A stretch of DNA of 5,039 nucleotides, taken from NCBI GenBank assembly GCA_902478455.1, contig CABSLJ010000175.1, positions 1-5,039 of the forward strand, in the 5' to 3' direction. A program made the translations under genes and the position numbers. Under the pieces are notes generated by a model that was not told the origin of the DNA, did not search any database, and worked only from the letters and a program-made list of their open reading frames with translations. Positions 1 through 5,039 of the stretch are shown here, piece by piece. Origin of the DNA: an uncultured Oscillospiraceae bacterium. Lineage in GTDB: Bacteria; Bacillota; Clostridia; Oscillospirales; Acutalibacteraceae. Position 1 is the first letter of the stretch, and each line of letters begins with the position of its first letter.

Positions 1-1
1 G

Positions 2-37
2 GCGGACCCGAATGAAGAAGAAAAAGTTGTACTGTGA
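2..37 (+). CDS. Possible C-terminal tail of an upstream gene (partial)
   Basis: Reading from base 2, an open frame gives a short acidic tail (ADPNEEEKVVL) that stops at TGA 35-37. A possible terminator hairpin follows about 10 nt later and a new promoter begins at 78, which fits the end of an upstream gene. Only 11 codons are visible, too few for any family call. The other two forward frames also stop within 50 bases, so the frame choice is weakly supported. It may be non-coding. Confidence 0.25.
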   Translation, partial: ADPNEEEKVVL

Positions 38-46
38 AAAATAAGC

Positions 47-76
47 CGGAAAAAGCCGATTTTTTGTCCGTTTTTT
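47..76 (+). terminator. Possible weak intrinsic terminator of the upstream gene
   Basis: Bases 47-54 (CGGAAAAA) can pair with 62-70 (TTTTGTCCG), with G66 bulged, and a run of six T follows at 71-76. Half the stem is A-T pairs, so it is much weaker than the leader terminator at 309-340. It lies between the putative upstream stop (37) and the promoter at 78, which is where a terminator would be expected. The T-rich stretch could also simply be promoter-upstream sequence. Confidence 0.3.
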
Positions 77-77
77 C

Positions 78-106
78 TTGACTTGCGTCCCCGTTGGTCG
101 TATAGT
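78..106 (+). promoter_or_regulatory. SigA-type promoter of the leader and ABC exporter operon
   Basis: The -35 box TTGACT (78-83) and the -10 box TATAGT (101-106) are separated by exactly 17 nt, each one mismatch from the SigA/sigma-70 consensus. Transcription should start near 112-114. That gives about 36 nt of 5' leader before the leader ORF, and about 225 nt in total if transcription ends at the terminator at 340. No other convincing promoter is seen between here and the first ABC gene, so the operon probably depends on read-through of that terminator. Confidence 0.85.
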
Positions 107-149
107 AAAACTTGTTACACAAAATCTGCGTTTGGAAAGGAGGCGGGCA

Positions 150-257
150 ATGATGAAAAACAGGAGCTTGCATGCTGCCACGGGACGTACAGTCGCCGGT
201 ATGCGCATACGATTCAGCGGTTCAGGAACCCGGTTGCCCGCAGACCTTTTGATGTGA
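150..257 (+). CDS. Leader peptide ORF, 35 codons, probable attenuator sensor
   Basis: ATG at 150 (a second ATG follows at once at 153) opens a 35-codon frame ending in TGA 255-257. A strong RBS (GGAAAGGAGG, ending at 143) sits 6 nt upstream of the first ATG, as good as those of the large genes here. The peptide starts MMKNRSLHAATG and ends TRLPADLLM. It has five Arg and no run of one amino acid, so a classical amino-acid attenuator is unlikely. I recognise no peptide family. Codons 22-26 contain the segment (214-226) that can pair with the downstream terminator. By position it corresponds to bmrB, the translated leader of B. subtilis bmrCD, but I do not claim sequence similarity. Inference: ribosome progress through this ORF sets whether transcription reaches the exporter genes. 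The alternative is that it is an incidental frame in a structured RNA. Confidence 0.65.
   Translation: MMKNRSLHAATGRTVAGMRIRFSGSGTRLPADLLM
199..210. repeat. 12-bp perfect palindrome inside the leader ORF
   Basis: GTATGCGCATAC reads the same on both strands. In RNA it could form a 4-bp stem with a GCGC loop, or a kissing/dimer contact. It lies in codons 17-21 of the leader peptide, immediately 5' of the antiterminator segment. A DNA-binding site is possible but would be well downstream of the transcription start. Confidence 0.4.
214..226 (+). promoter_or_regulatory. Antiterminator segment complementary to the terminator left arm
   Basis: TCAGCGGTTCAGG (214-226) can pair without interruption with CCTGAGTCGTTGA (312-324): 10 Watson-Crick and 3 G-U pairs. 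The target covers nine of the eleven bases of the terminator left arm, the whole loop, and the first two bases of the right arm, so the two structures exclude each other. Part of the segment can also fold locally as GGTT-CAGG-AACC (219-230), which would withhold it from the terminator. The pairing was found by hand alignment; no folding energy was computed. Confidence 0.6.
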
Positions 258-262
258 TACGC

Positions 263-286
263 CTTTTGGGGGACCCCCCTGAAAAG
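263..286 (+). promoter_or_regulatory. Local hairpin between leader ORF stop and terminator
   Basis: CTTTT (263-267) pairs with AAAAG (282-286). After a two-base bulge (280-281), GGGG (268-271) pairs with CCCC (276-279) around a GACC loop. The hairpin begins 5 nt after the leader stop codon, so a ribosome terminating there would cover its 5' side. A competing fold, 273-279 with 288-294, is also possible, so this stretch may rearrange. Confidence 0.4.
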
Positions 287-308
287 CGGGAGGTTTGTCC
301 GGCAAAGC

Positions 309-340
309 GCCCCTGAGTCGTTGACTCAGGGGCTTTTTTT
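309..340 (+). terminator. Strong intrinsic terminator (attenuator) before the ABC operon
   Basis: GCCCCTGAGTC (309-319) and GACTCAGGGGC (323-333) form a perfect 11-bp stem with a GTT loop, followed at once by seven T (334-340). This is a textbook Rho-independent terminator. It lies between a consensus promoter and the first ABC gene, with no full-length gene in between, so it should act as a transcription attenuator. If it always worked, it would simply end a small RNA of about 225 nt. Confidence 0.92.
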
Positions 341-382
341 GTCCCTGTGCGCGGCGGCGTGTCAGACAAAGCTCACAGCACG

Positions 383-400
383 CGGCGGGAGCATCCGCCG
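383..400 (+). promoter_or_regulatory. GC hairpin abutting the RBS of the first ABC gene
   Basis: CGGCGG (383-388) and CCGCCG (395-400) form a 6-bp all-GC stem with loop GAGCAT, ending directly before the A-rich RBS at 401-412. A second CGGCGG at 352-357 could compete for the same CCGCCG. This may tune translation start after terminator read-through, or may reflect GC-rich composition. The RBS itself is not inside the stem. Confidence 0.35.
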
Positions 401-416
401 AAAAAGGAGGAGAGAC

Positions 417-2252
417 ATGAAAACAAAGAAGAGCAAAGAGAAAAAAATGCGGATATGCTACCGCTTCCTCAAGGGAAGCATGGCTCTGTTTGTCTCCGCG
501 GCGGTTTTTTCCATGCTCAATACCGCCTTCGGGACGCTGACGCCCCAGATCATCCGCACCACGGTCGATTCCATCATCGGGACCGAACCGCTCCATCTCC
601 CCGGCCCGGTGCTCGACTTTCTGGGGATTGGCGGGGACATCACCCGCCCATTGCTGCTGGCGGCGGGGGCGGCGCTGCTGGTCTCGGTGCTTTCGGGCGT
701 CTGCAACTACATCAGCCGCATGCATACCGCCAGGGTAAGCGAGACCTTCATCAAAAACATGCGGGATACCCTCTACGGCCACATCCAACGGCTTCCCTTC
801 TCCTGGCATGTCCGCCATCAGACGGGGGAGATCATCCAGCGCTGCACGTCCGACGTTGAGGTCGTCCGCAACTTCGTGACCAACCAGGTGCTGGAGGTCT
901 TCCGCACCGTCTTTCTGGTGGGTATCTCCATGGGCGTGATGTTTTCCATGAACGTCAAAATCACCCTTGTGGCCCTCGCCTTTCTGCCGGTCATCGCCGC
1001 CTATTCGGGCTTCTTTTATTCCAAAATCGCGGGACGCTTCCGCGCGGCCGATGAGGCGGAGGGGGACCTCTCCGGCGTGGTGCAGGAAAACCTGACCGGC
1101 GTGCGCGTGGTGCGCGCCTTCGGCAGGGAGCAGTTTGAAATCTCCCGGTTTGATGAAAAAAACAACCGCTTTGCCCGGCTGTGGATCCGTCTGGGCCGGG
1201 TGATGAGCGTCTACTGGGGCACCGGGGACCTCATCACAGGGCTCCAGATCATGACGGTCATCGTCGTCGGCGTGACCGAAGCGGTCGCAGGGCAAATCAC
1301 CCTGGGCGAGTTTCTCGCCCTCGTCACCTACAACGCCTCTCTCGTCTGGCCGGTCCGCGGTCTGGGACGCATCCTTTCCGAAATGAGCAAGGCGGGCGTC
1401 TCCATCGGCCGCGTGGCCTACATCCTTGAGGCCGAGGAGGAGCAGGACGCCCCGGACGCCTTCGAGCCGCCCATGGACGGGGACATCTCCTTTGAGCACG
1501 TCGGCTTCCGCTACGAGGGCCAGAAACCGGTGCTCGAGAACGTGAGCTTCACCATCCCGGCGGGCAGCACCTTTGCCATCCTCGGCGGGACGGGCAGCGG
1601 CAAAAGCACCCTGATGCACCTGCTCGACCGCCTCTACGACCTGCCGCCCGAGGACGGCCGCATCACCGTAGGCGGGGTGGACATCGCCTCCATCAAACGG
1701 GAGCATCTGCGCAGAAACATCGGCATGGTGCTCCAGGAGCCCTTTCTATTTTCCCGCACCATTGAGGAGAATATCCGCGCCACAAGGCCGGAAGCGGGGC
1801 GCGAACATGTCCGAACGGCCGCGCAGGTCGCCTGTGTGGACGACGCCGTCGTGGAATTTTCCAATGGGTATGACACCATCGTCGGCGAGCGGGGCGTGAC
1901 CCTCTCGGGCGGGCAGAAGCAGCGCGTGGCCATCGCCCGGATGCTCATGCAGGAAGCGCCCATCATGGTGTTTGACGACTCCCTCTCAGCCGTCGATTCG
2001 GAGACCGACGCCCGCATCCGCGCCGCGCTCAAACGGCACGAACGGGACGCGACCGTCATCCTCATCTCCCACCGGATCACCACTCTCATGCAGGCCGACC
2101 GCATCCTCGTGCTCGAAAACGGAAGGATCGCCCAACTCGGGACCCACGAGGAACTTATAGCCCAGGAGGGCATTTATAAGAGTATTTACGACATTCAGAT
2201 GAGCAGCGACGACCGCGTCCTGCTCAGTGAGGAGGGAACGTATGGCCTTTGA
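417..2252 (+). CDS. Heterodimeric ABC exporter half-transporter, degenerate-site subunit (BmrC/YheI-like)
   Basis: A 611-aa membrane exporter subunit: one transmembrane domain fused to one nucleotide-binding domain, expected to work as a heterodimer with the next gene product. After a Lys-rich N-terminus, membrane segments lie near residues 22-40, 79-98, 160-178, 181-201, 268-289 and 294-315. The ATPase domain spans about 355-590: Walker A GGTGSGKST (390-398), Q-loop Gln440, perfect signature LSGGQ (496-500), Walker B ending Asp520, then Asp521 where an active ATPase has Glu, D-loop SAVD (524-527), and switch His552. Asp at 521 is the mark of the degenerate subunit in pairs such as TM287/288 and BmrCD. 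The start is ATG 417, 6 nt after AAAGGAGG. An in-frame extension to 321 would begin in the terminator loop and lacks an RBS. The gene lies behind the attenuator and overlaps the next gene by 11 bp. Family and pairing are firm; export of drugs or other amphiphilic compounds is family inference. Confidence 0.93.
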   Translation: MKTKKSKEKKMRICYRFLKGSMALFVSAAVFSMLNTAFGTLTPQIIRTTVDSIIGTEPLHLPGPVLDFLGIGGDITRPLLLAAGAALLVSVLSGVCNYISRMHTARVSETFIKNMRDTLYGHIQRLPFSWHVRHQTGEIIQRCTSDVEVVRNFVTNQVLEVFRTVFLVGISMGVMFSMNVKITLVALAFLPVIAAYSGFFYSKIAGRFRAADEAEGDLSGVVQENLTGVRVVRAFGREQFEISRFDEKNNRFARLWIRLGRVMSVYWGTGDLITGLQIMTVIVVGVTEAVAGQITLGEFLALVTYNASLVWPVRGLGRILSEMSKAGVSIGRVAYILEAEEEQDAPDAFEPPMDGDISFEHVGFRYEGQKPVLENVSFTIPAGSTFAILGGTGSGKSTLMHLLDRLYDLPPEDGRITVGGVDIASIKREHLRRNIGMVLQEPFLFSRTIEENIRATRPEAGREHVRTAAQVACVDDAVVEFSNGYDTIVGERGVTLSGGQKQRVAIARMLMQEAPIMVFDDSLSAVDSETDARIRAALKRHERDATVILISHRITTLMQADRILVLENGRIAQLGTHEELIAQEGIYKSIYDIQMSSDDRVLLSEEGTYGL

Positions 2253-4071
2253 AGAACAGGAATATACCCGGTCCTTCGACCTGAAGGTCTGGAAGGGCCT
2301 GCTGCCCTATCTGCGGCCCTACCGCAGGACGCTTGTGTTCATTCTGGTGTTCAACATGCTCTGCGCCTTCGTGGATATCATTTTCCCCCTTTTTCAGCGG
2401 GAGGCCATCGACCGCTTCATCAAGACGGGGGACGCCTCGGGTCTTCCCTGGTTCGCCGCCGCCTACGCGCTGGTGGTGGCCGCGCAGAGCATTTTCGTTA
2501 TCCTCTTTACCCGAGGATCGATGCGCCTGGAGATGAGCTTCGGCCGCGACCTCAAGCGGGCCTGCTTCGTTCATTTGCAGACCCTCTCCTTTTCCTATTA
2601 CAATGTCACACCGGTCGGGTACATCCTCTCCCGCGTGATGACCGACACCAACCGCATCGCGGGCCTGGTCGCCTGGAACCTTTTCGATATGCTCTGGGCT
2701 CTCGGCTATGTTCTGGGCGTGTTCGCCGCCATGCTGTTTCTAAACGTCCGGCTCGCGCTGCTGGTCATTCTCGTCGTCCCGGCCATTGCGCTGTTAACCT
2801 GGTATTTTCAGGAGCGCATCCTGCGCTGGAACCGGAAGGTGCGCGCCGTCCACTCGAAGATCACCGGGGCCTTCAACGAGGGCATCATGGGCGCCAAGAC
2901 CTCCAAGACGCTGGTTATCGAGGAGCAGAACCTGAAGGACTTTCAGCGGATCACCCAGGAGATGCGCCTTTCGGCCGTGCGGGCGGCGCGCCTTTCGGCC
3001 GTCTATATCCCGCTGGTGCTTTTCCTGAGCACGCTGGCCGCGGCCGTTGTGCTGGCGCGCGGCGGCTTTTTGGTGCATGAGGAGCTGCTGCTCATCGGCA
3101 CGCTTTCGGCCTTTCTCTCTTATGCGACGGGTATTTTCGAGCCCATTCAGCAGCTGGCGCGCAACTTTGCCGAGTTTATCTCGGTGCAGGCCAACATCGA
3201 GCGGGTATGCGGCCTGCTCGAAGAAAAGCCCATGATCGTCGATTCTCCCGAGGTCACCGCGCGCTACGGGGACGTCTTTTCCCCAAAAAAGGAGAACTGG
3301 GAGCCCATTCGGGGGGACATCACCTTTGAGGACGTCTCCTTCCGCTATCCGGATGGCGGCGAGGAGGTCTTAAGTCATTTCAATCTCCATGTGCCCGCCG
3401 GGACGACGGTGGCCATCGTCGGCGAGACGGGCGCGGGCAAGAGCACGCTTGTCAACCTCGCCTGCCGCTTCTTTGAGCCAACGGCCGGCCGCATCCTCAT
3501 CGACGGCCGGGATTACCGGGAGAGAAGCCAGCTCTGGCTGCATTCCCACCTGGGCTATGTGCTGCAGAATCCCCATCTTTTCTCGGGCACCGTCATGGAG
3601 AACATCCGCTACGGTCGCCTGGACGCGACCGATGAGGAGGTGATCGCGGCGGCCAAAGCCGTTAGCGCCGATACAGTGGTCGACAAGCTCGAGAACGGCT
3701 ATCACAGCAACGTCGGCGAGGGGGGAGACCGTCTCTCCACCGGTGAGAAGCAGCTGATTTCCTTCGCCCGCGCCGTGCTGGCCGATCCGCGCATCTTCAT
3801 GCTCGACGAAGCCACTTCCTCCATCGATACCCAGACCGAGCAGCTCATCCAGAATGCCATTTCCAAGCTGCTCAAGGACCGCACCTCCTTTTTGATTGCC
3901 CATCGGCTTTCCACCATCCGTCAGGCCGACCTCATCCTGGTGGTCAAGGACGGAAGGATCGTCGAGCAGGGAAAACACCTGGAGCTGCTCAGGAAAAAGG
4001 GCTATTACCATTCGCTTTACAGCAAGCAGTTTGCCGAGGAATCGGCTCTGCGGATGCTGACAAATGAATAG
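2242..4071 (+). CDS. Heterodimeric ABC exporter half-transporter, catalytic subunit (BmrD/YheH-like)
   Basis: A 609-aa partner with the same TMD-NBD layout. Membrane segments lie near residues 30-50, 68-90, 147-167, 170-188, 253-272 and 281-300. A linker of about 30 residues (330-360) precedes the ATPase domain. That domain has Walker A GETGAGKST (394-402), Q-loop Gln442, divergent signature LSTGE (498-502), Walker B MLDE with catalytic Glu523, D-loop SSID (526-529), and switch His554. It therefore supplies the Glu for the active ATP site, which is completed by LSGGQ of the first subunit. Its own LSTGE faces the degenerate site. ATG 2242 is chosen because GAGGAGG (2229-2235) lies 6 nt upstream. 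A GTG at 2227, in frame, overlaps that RBS and is unlikely. The RBS lies in the last codons of the upstream gene, so translation is probably coupled, giving equal amounts of both subunits. The substrate is unknown; a multidrug role is inferred from the family. Confidence 0.93.
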   Translation: MAFEEQEYTRSFDLKVWKGLLPYLRPYRRTLVFILVFNMLCAFVDIIFPLFQREAIDRFIKTGDASGLPWFAAAYALVVAAQSIFVILFTRGSMRLEMSFGRDLKRACFVHLQTLSFSYYNVTPVGYILSRVMTDTNRIAGLVAWNLFDMLWALGYVLGVFAAMLFLNVRLALLVILVVPAIALLTWYFQERILRWNRKVRAVHSKITGAFNEGIMGAKTSKTLVIEEQNLKDFQRITQEMRLSAVRAARLSAVYIPLVLFLSTLAAAVVLARGGFLVHEELLLIGTLSAFLSYATGIFEPIQQLARNFAEFISVQANIERVCGLLEEKPMIVDSPEVTARYGDVFSPKKENWEPIRGDITFEDVSFRYPDGGEEVLSHFNLHVPAGTTVAIVGETGAGKSTLVNLACRFFEPTAGRILIDGRDYRERSQLWLHSHLGYVLQNPHLFSGTVMENIRYGRLDATDEEVIAAAKAVSADTVVDKLENGYHSNVGEGGDRLSTGEKQLISFARAVLADPRIFMLDEATSSIDTQTEQLIQNAISKLLKDRTSFLIAHRLSTIRQADLILVVKDGRIVEQGKHLELLRKKGYYHSLYSKQFAEESALRMLTNE

Positions 4072-4091
4072 AAAAGGAGCAGATAAAAGCA

Positions 4092-4316
4092 ATGGAAAAT
4101 CTGAGTGAATTTTGCACCTGTACAAGACTGAAATGCCCCCAGCACCCGGCTAACCACGGAAAAGGCTGTTCGCCCTGCATCGAAAAAAATCTGAAGCTCC
4201 GGCAGATGCCCAGCTGCTTTTTCCACCTGCTGAAAAACGCCGAAACCCGCACGGGCGACTCCTTCACCGAATTTGCCAGACTGGTTCTGGAGGAAGAAAA
4301 GACGGACGAAGCATAA
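4092..4316 (+). CDS. Small Cys-rich putative metal-binding protein (DUF6485-like)
   Basis: A 74-aa soluble protein with no signal peptide or membrane segment. Its N-terminal half carries an ordered metal-ligand pattern: Cys8-x-Cys10, Cys15, His18, His22, Cys26-x2-Cys29, then the motif PSC with Cys42. The C-terminal third is a charged, probably helical tail. It resembles small Clostridial proteins with a CxC...CxxH...CxxC...LPxC pattern, which I associate with DUF6485, from memory and not by search. Zinc is the most likely ligand; an Fe-S cluster is possible. The ATG lies 20 nt after the preceding stop, with GGAG at 4076-4079 giving a longish 12-nt spacing, so it probably belongs to the exporter operon. 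Function is unknown: it could be a regulator or chaperone of the transporter, or an unrelated passenger. The track of Cys/His in a short frame with RBS makes a real gene likely. Confidence 0.8.
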   Translation: MENLSEFCTCTRLKCPQHPANHGKGCSPCIEKNLKLRQMPSCFFHLLKNAETRTGDSFTEFARLVLEEEKTDEA

Positions 4317-4338
4317 AGCAGACGTTCCTCCTGACAAA

Positions 4339-4374
4339 CAACGCAGGCGGCGAGACCTCTCGCCGCCTGCGTTG
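4339..4374 (+). terminator. Perfect 16-bp hairpin, probable operon terminator
   Basis: CAACGCAGGCGGCGAG (4339-4354) and its exact complement (4359-4374) flank a 4-nt ACCT loop. It starts 22 nt after the stop of the small Cys-rich gene and lies before the next promoter, so it most likely ends the ABC operon. Unusually, no T-run follows (CTGTCCGCC), so termination could be weak or factor-dependent, or the hairpin may instead protect the 3' end of the mRNA. The minus strand lacks a T-run as well. Confidence 0.6.
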
Positions 4375-4391
4375 CTGTCCGCCGCTTCGCT

Positions 4392-4406
4392 TTAACCGCG
4401 GGTTAA
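4392..4406. promoter_or_regulatory. Inverted repeat upstream of the chrA promoter, possible operator
   Basis: TTAACC-GCG-GGTTAA is a perfect 6-bp inverted repeat with a 3-bp centre, ending 11 bp before the -35 box at 4418. That position suits a transcription-factor site, for example an activator, since the -35 box matches poorly. No regulator gene is in the window and I cannot name the factor. A chance dyad is possible. Confidence 0.4.
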
Positions 4407-4417
4407 CCATCGCTGTC

Positions 4418-4446
4418 TTGCGGATTGCATCCGGTGTTGTTATAAT
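4418..4446 (+). promoter_or_regulatory. SigA-type promoter of the chromate-transporter family gene
   Basis: TTGCGG (4418-4423), a 17-nt spacer and a perfect TATAAT (4441-4446) make a good promoter with a weak -35 half. Transcription would start near 4453, leaving a 5' UTR of about 79 nt. The UTR can partly fold, for example CCTGC (4459-4463) with GCAGG (4491-4495), but I recognise no riboswitch in it. Confidence 0.75.
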
Positions 4447-4531
4447 GGAATCTGCCTGCCTGCTGGTGGAAGGGAAAAGCCTCCGTTTCCGCAGGGCGTT
4501 GGACAAATTTACTGTACAAGGAGGGGAACGG

Positions 4532-5039
4532 ATGAAGCGGTGTCCCGATTTCAGACGGTGCCGGCAGCTCTTTCTTGCCTTTTTAAAGATTGGAACCTTC
4601 ACCTTCGGCGGCGGCTACGCCATGATCCCGCTGATCAAACGGGAGACGGTGGACAAGGAGCATTGGATCGAGGAGGAGGATATCCTCGAAATTGTCGCCG
4701 TGGCCGAGTCCACGCCGGGGCCGATTGCCGTCAACTCGGCCACCTTTGTGGGCTACCATGTGGCAGGGCCGTTTGGGGCCTTCTGCGCGACGGTCGGCGT
4801 GGTGCTCCCATCCTTTTTCATCATTCTGATTCTTTCTTATTTTCTGCGCCAGTTTGAGAGCCTCCAGGTCGTCCAGTTCGCCTTTAACGGCATCCGCACA
4901 GGCGTGCTGGCTCTCATCGTGGGGGCGCTTGTCTCCATGGGGAGGCAGTGCCCGAAAAATATTCTGTCCTACTGCATCGCGGCCGTCGCCTTTGCTGCGG
5001 TGGCCTTCTTCGGGGCGAATGTACTGCTGTCTCTTATAC
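4532..5039 (+). CDS. chrA: Chromate transporter family protein, short-chain ChrA type (partial)
   Basis: An integral membrane protein of the CHR (ChrA) family; 169 residues are present before the window ends. The family includes chromate exporters, but many members, mainly in anaerobes, have no tested substrate. Signature motifs are clear: FGGGYAMIP (25-33) and TPGPIAVNSATFVGY (61-75), followed by hydrophobic segments near 79-104, 122-136 and 145-168. ATG 4532 follows AAGGAGGGG (4518-4526) with 5-nt spacing. It has its own promoter and stands apart from the ABC operon. Short-chain members are usually about 180-200 aa and encoded as adjacent pairs, so this one is probably nearly complete and a second half may lie just beyond the window. 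A long two-domain ChrA cannot be excluded. The family call is firm; chromate as substrate is not. Confidence 0.9.
   Translation, partial: MKRCPDFRRCRQLFLAFLKIGTFTFGGGYAMIPLIKRETVDKEHWIEEEDILEIVAVAESTPGPIAVNSATFVGYHVAGPFGAFCATVGVVLPSFFIILILSYFLRQFESLQVVQFAFNGIRTGVLALIVGALVSMGRQCPKNILSYCIAAVAFAAVAFFGANVLLSLI

Noticed and set aside
83..316. 77-codon frame overlapping the promoter and leader
   Set aside because: It starts upstream of the -10 box, so the RNA would not contain its start. It lacks an RBS and overlaps the better-supported leader ORF in another frame.
113..340. Stand-alone small RNA or a known riboswitch
   Set aside because: I see no T-box, lysine, SAM, TPP, M-box or c-di-GMP riboswitch signature. 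The good leader ORF and alternative pairing favour an attenuator. A free-standing RNA such as a 6S-like one is not excluded but has no positive evidence.
321..416. N-terminal extension of the first ABC gene to 321
   Set aside because: The start would be a TTG inside the terminator loop with no RBS. ATG 417 has AAAGGAGG at ideal spacing and a typical exporter N-terminus.
222..1706. Long 494-codon open frame on the minus strand
   Set aside because: It is antisense to the first ABC gene and the terminator. Its product is rich in Asp, His, Gly and Ala with no domain. Third-position GC bias of the real gene removes stop codons on the opposite strand, and no RBS supports it.
2964..3002. Direct repeat GCGCCTTTCGGCCGT, two copies 24 nt apart
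   Set aside because: It lies in frame in the second ABC gene and encodes RLSAV twice, eight residues apart, in a helix between membrane segments. A chance or local duplication within a normal domain; nothing suggests a mobile or regulatory element.
4017..4337. Minus-strand open frames opposite the small Cys-rich gene
   Set aside because: The + strand gene has an RBS, an ordered Cys/His pattern and an operon position. The minus frames have no recognisable domain and no RBS I could support.
1..5039. CRISPR arrays, tRNA/rRNA genes, insertion sequences, phage or toxin-antitoxin genes
   Set aside because: I saw no regularly spaced repeats, transposase, integrase, tRNA-like end or terminal inverted repeats. 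Coding composition is even across the window.

Overview
The window looks like a piece of a GC-rich Firmicutes (Clostridia) chromosome. Coding regions are strongly GC-rich at third positions. Every gene has a near-perfect AGGAGG-type ribosome binding site, and the promoters are SigA-like with 17-nt spacers. The second ABC subunit and the small Cys-rich protein resemble families I associate with Oscillospiraceae/Ruminococcaceae gut anaerobes. Species cannot be told from this sequence.

Layout, all on the + strand. Bases 1-77 may hold the last codons of an upstream gene and a weak terminator. Bases 78-416 form a regulated leader: a consensus promoter (78-106), a 35-codon leader ORF with a strong RBS (150-257), and an intrinsic terminator (309-340). 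A segment inside the leader ORF (214-226) can instead pair with the terminator's left arm over 13 contiguous base pairs. Two overlapping ABC exporter half-transporter genes follow (417-2252 and 2242-4071), then a 74-aa Cys-rich protein (4092-4316), and a perfect 16-bp hairpin that probably closes the operon (4339-4374). A separate promoter (4418-4446), with an inverted repeat just upstream, drives a short-chain chromate-transporter (ChrA) family gene that runs off the window end (4532-5039).

How it works together: the two ABC subunits carry complementary asymmetric nucleotide-binding motifs. Subunit 1 has Asp at the catalytic Glu position but a perfect LSGGQ. Subunit 2 has the catalytic Glu but a divergent LSTGE signature. 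This is the pattern of heterodimeric exporters such as TM287/288 and Bacillus subtilis BmrCD. B. subtilis bmrCD is controlled by a translated leader peptide (bmrB) and transcription attenuation in response to ribosome-targeting antibiotics. The leader here has the same parts in the same order, so the main hypothesis is a translation-sensing attenuator controlling a drug exporter. The protein calls rest on clear motifs. The attenuation mechanism and any drug specificity are inference.
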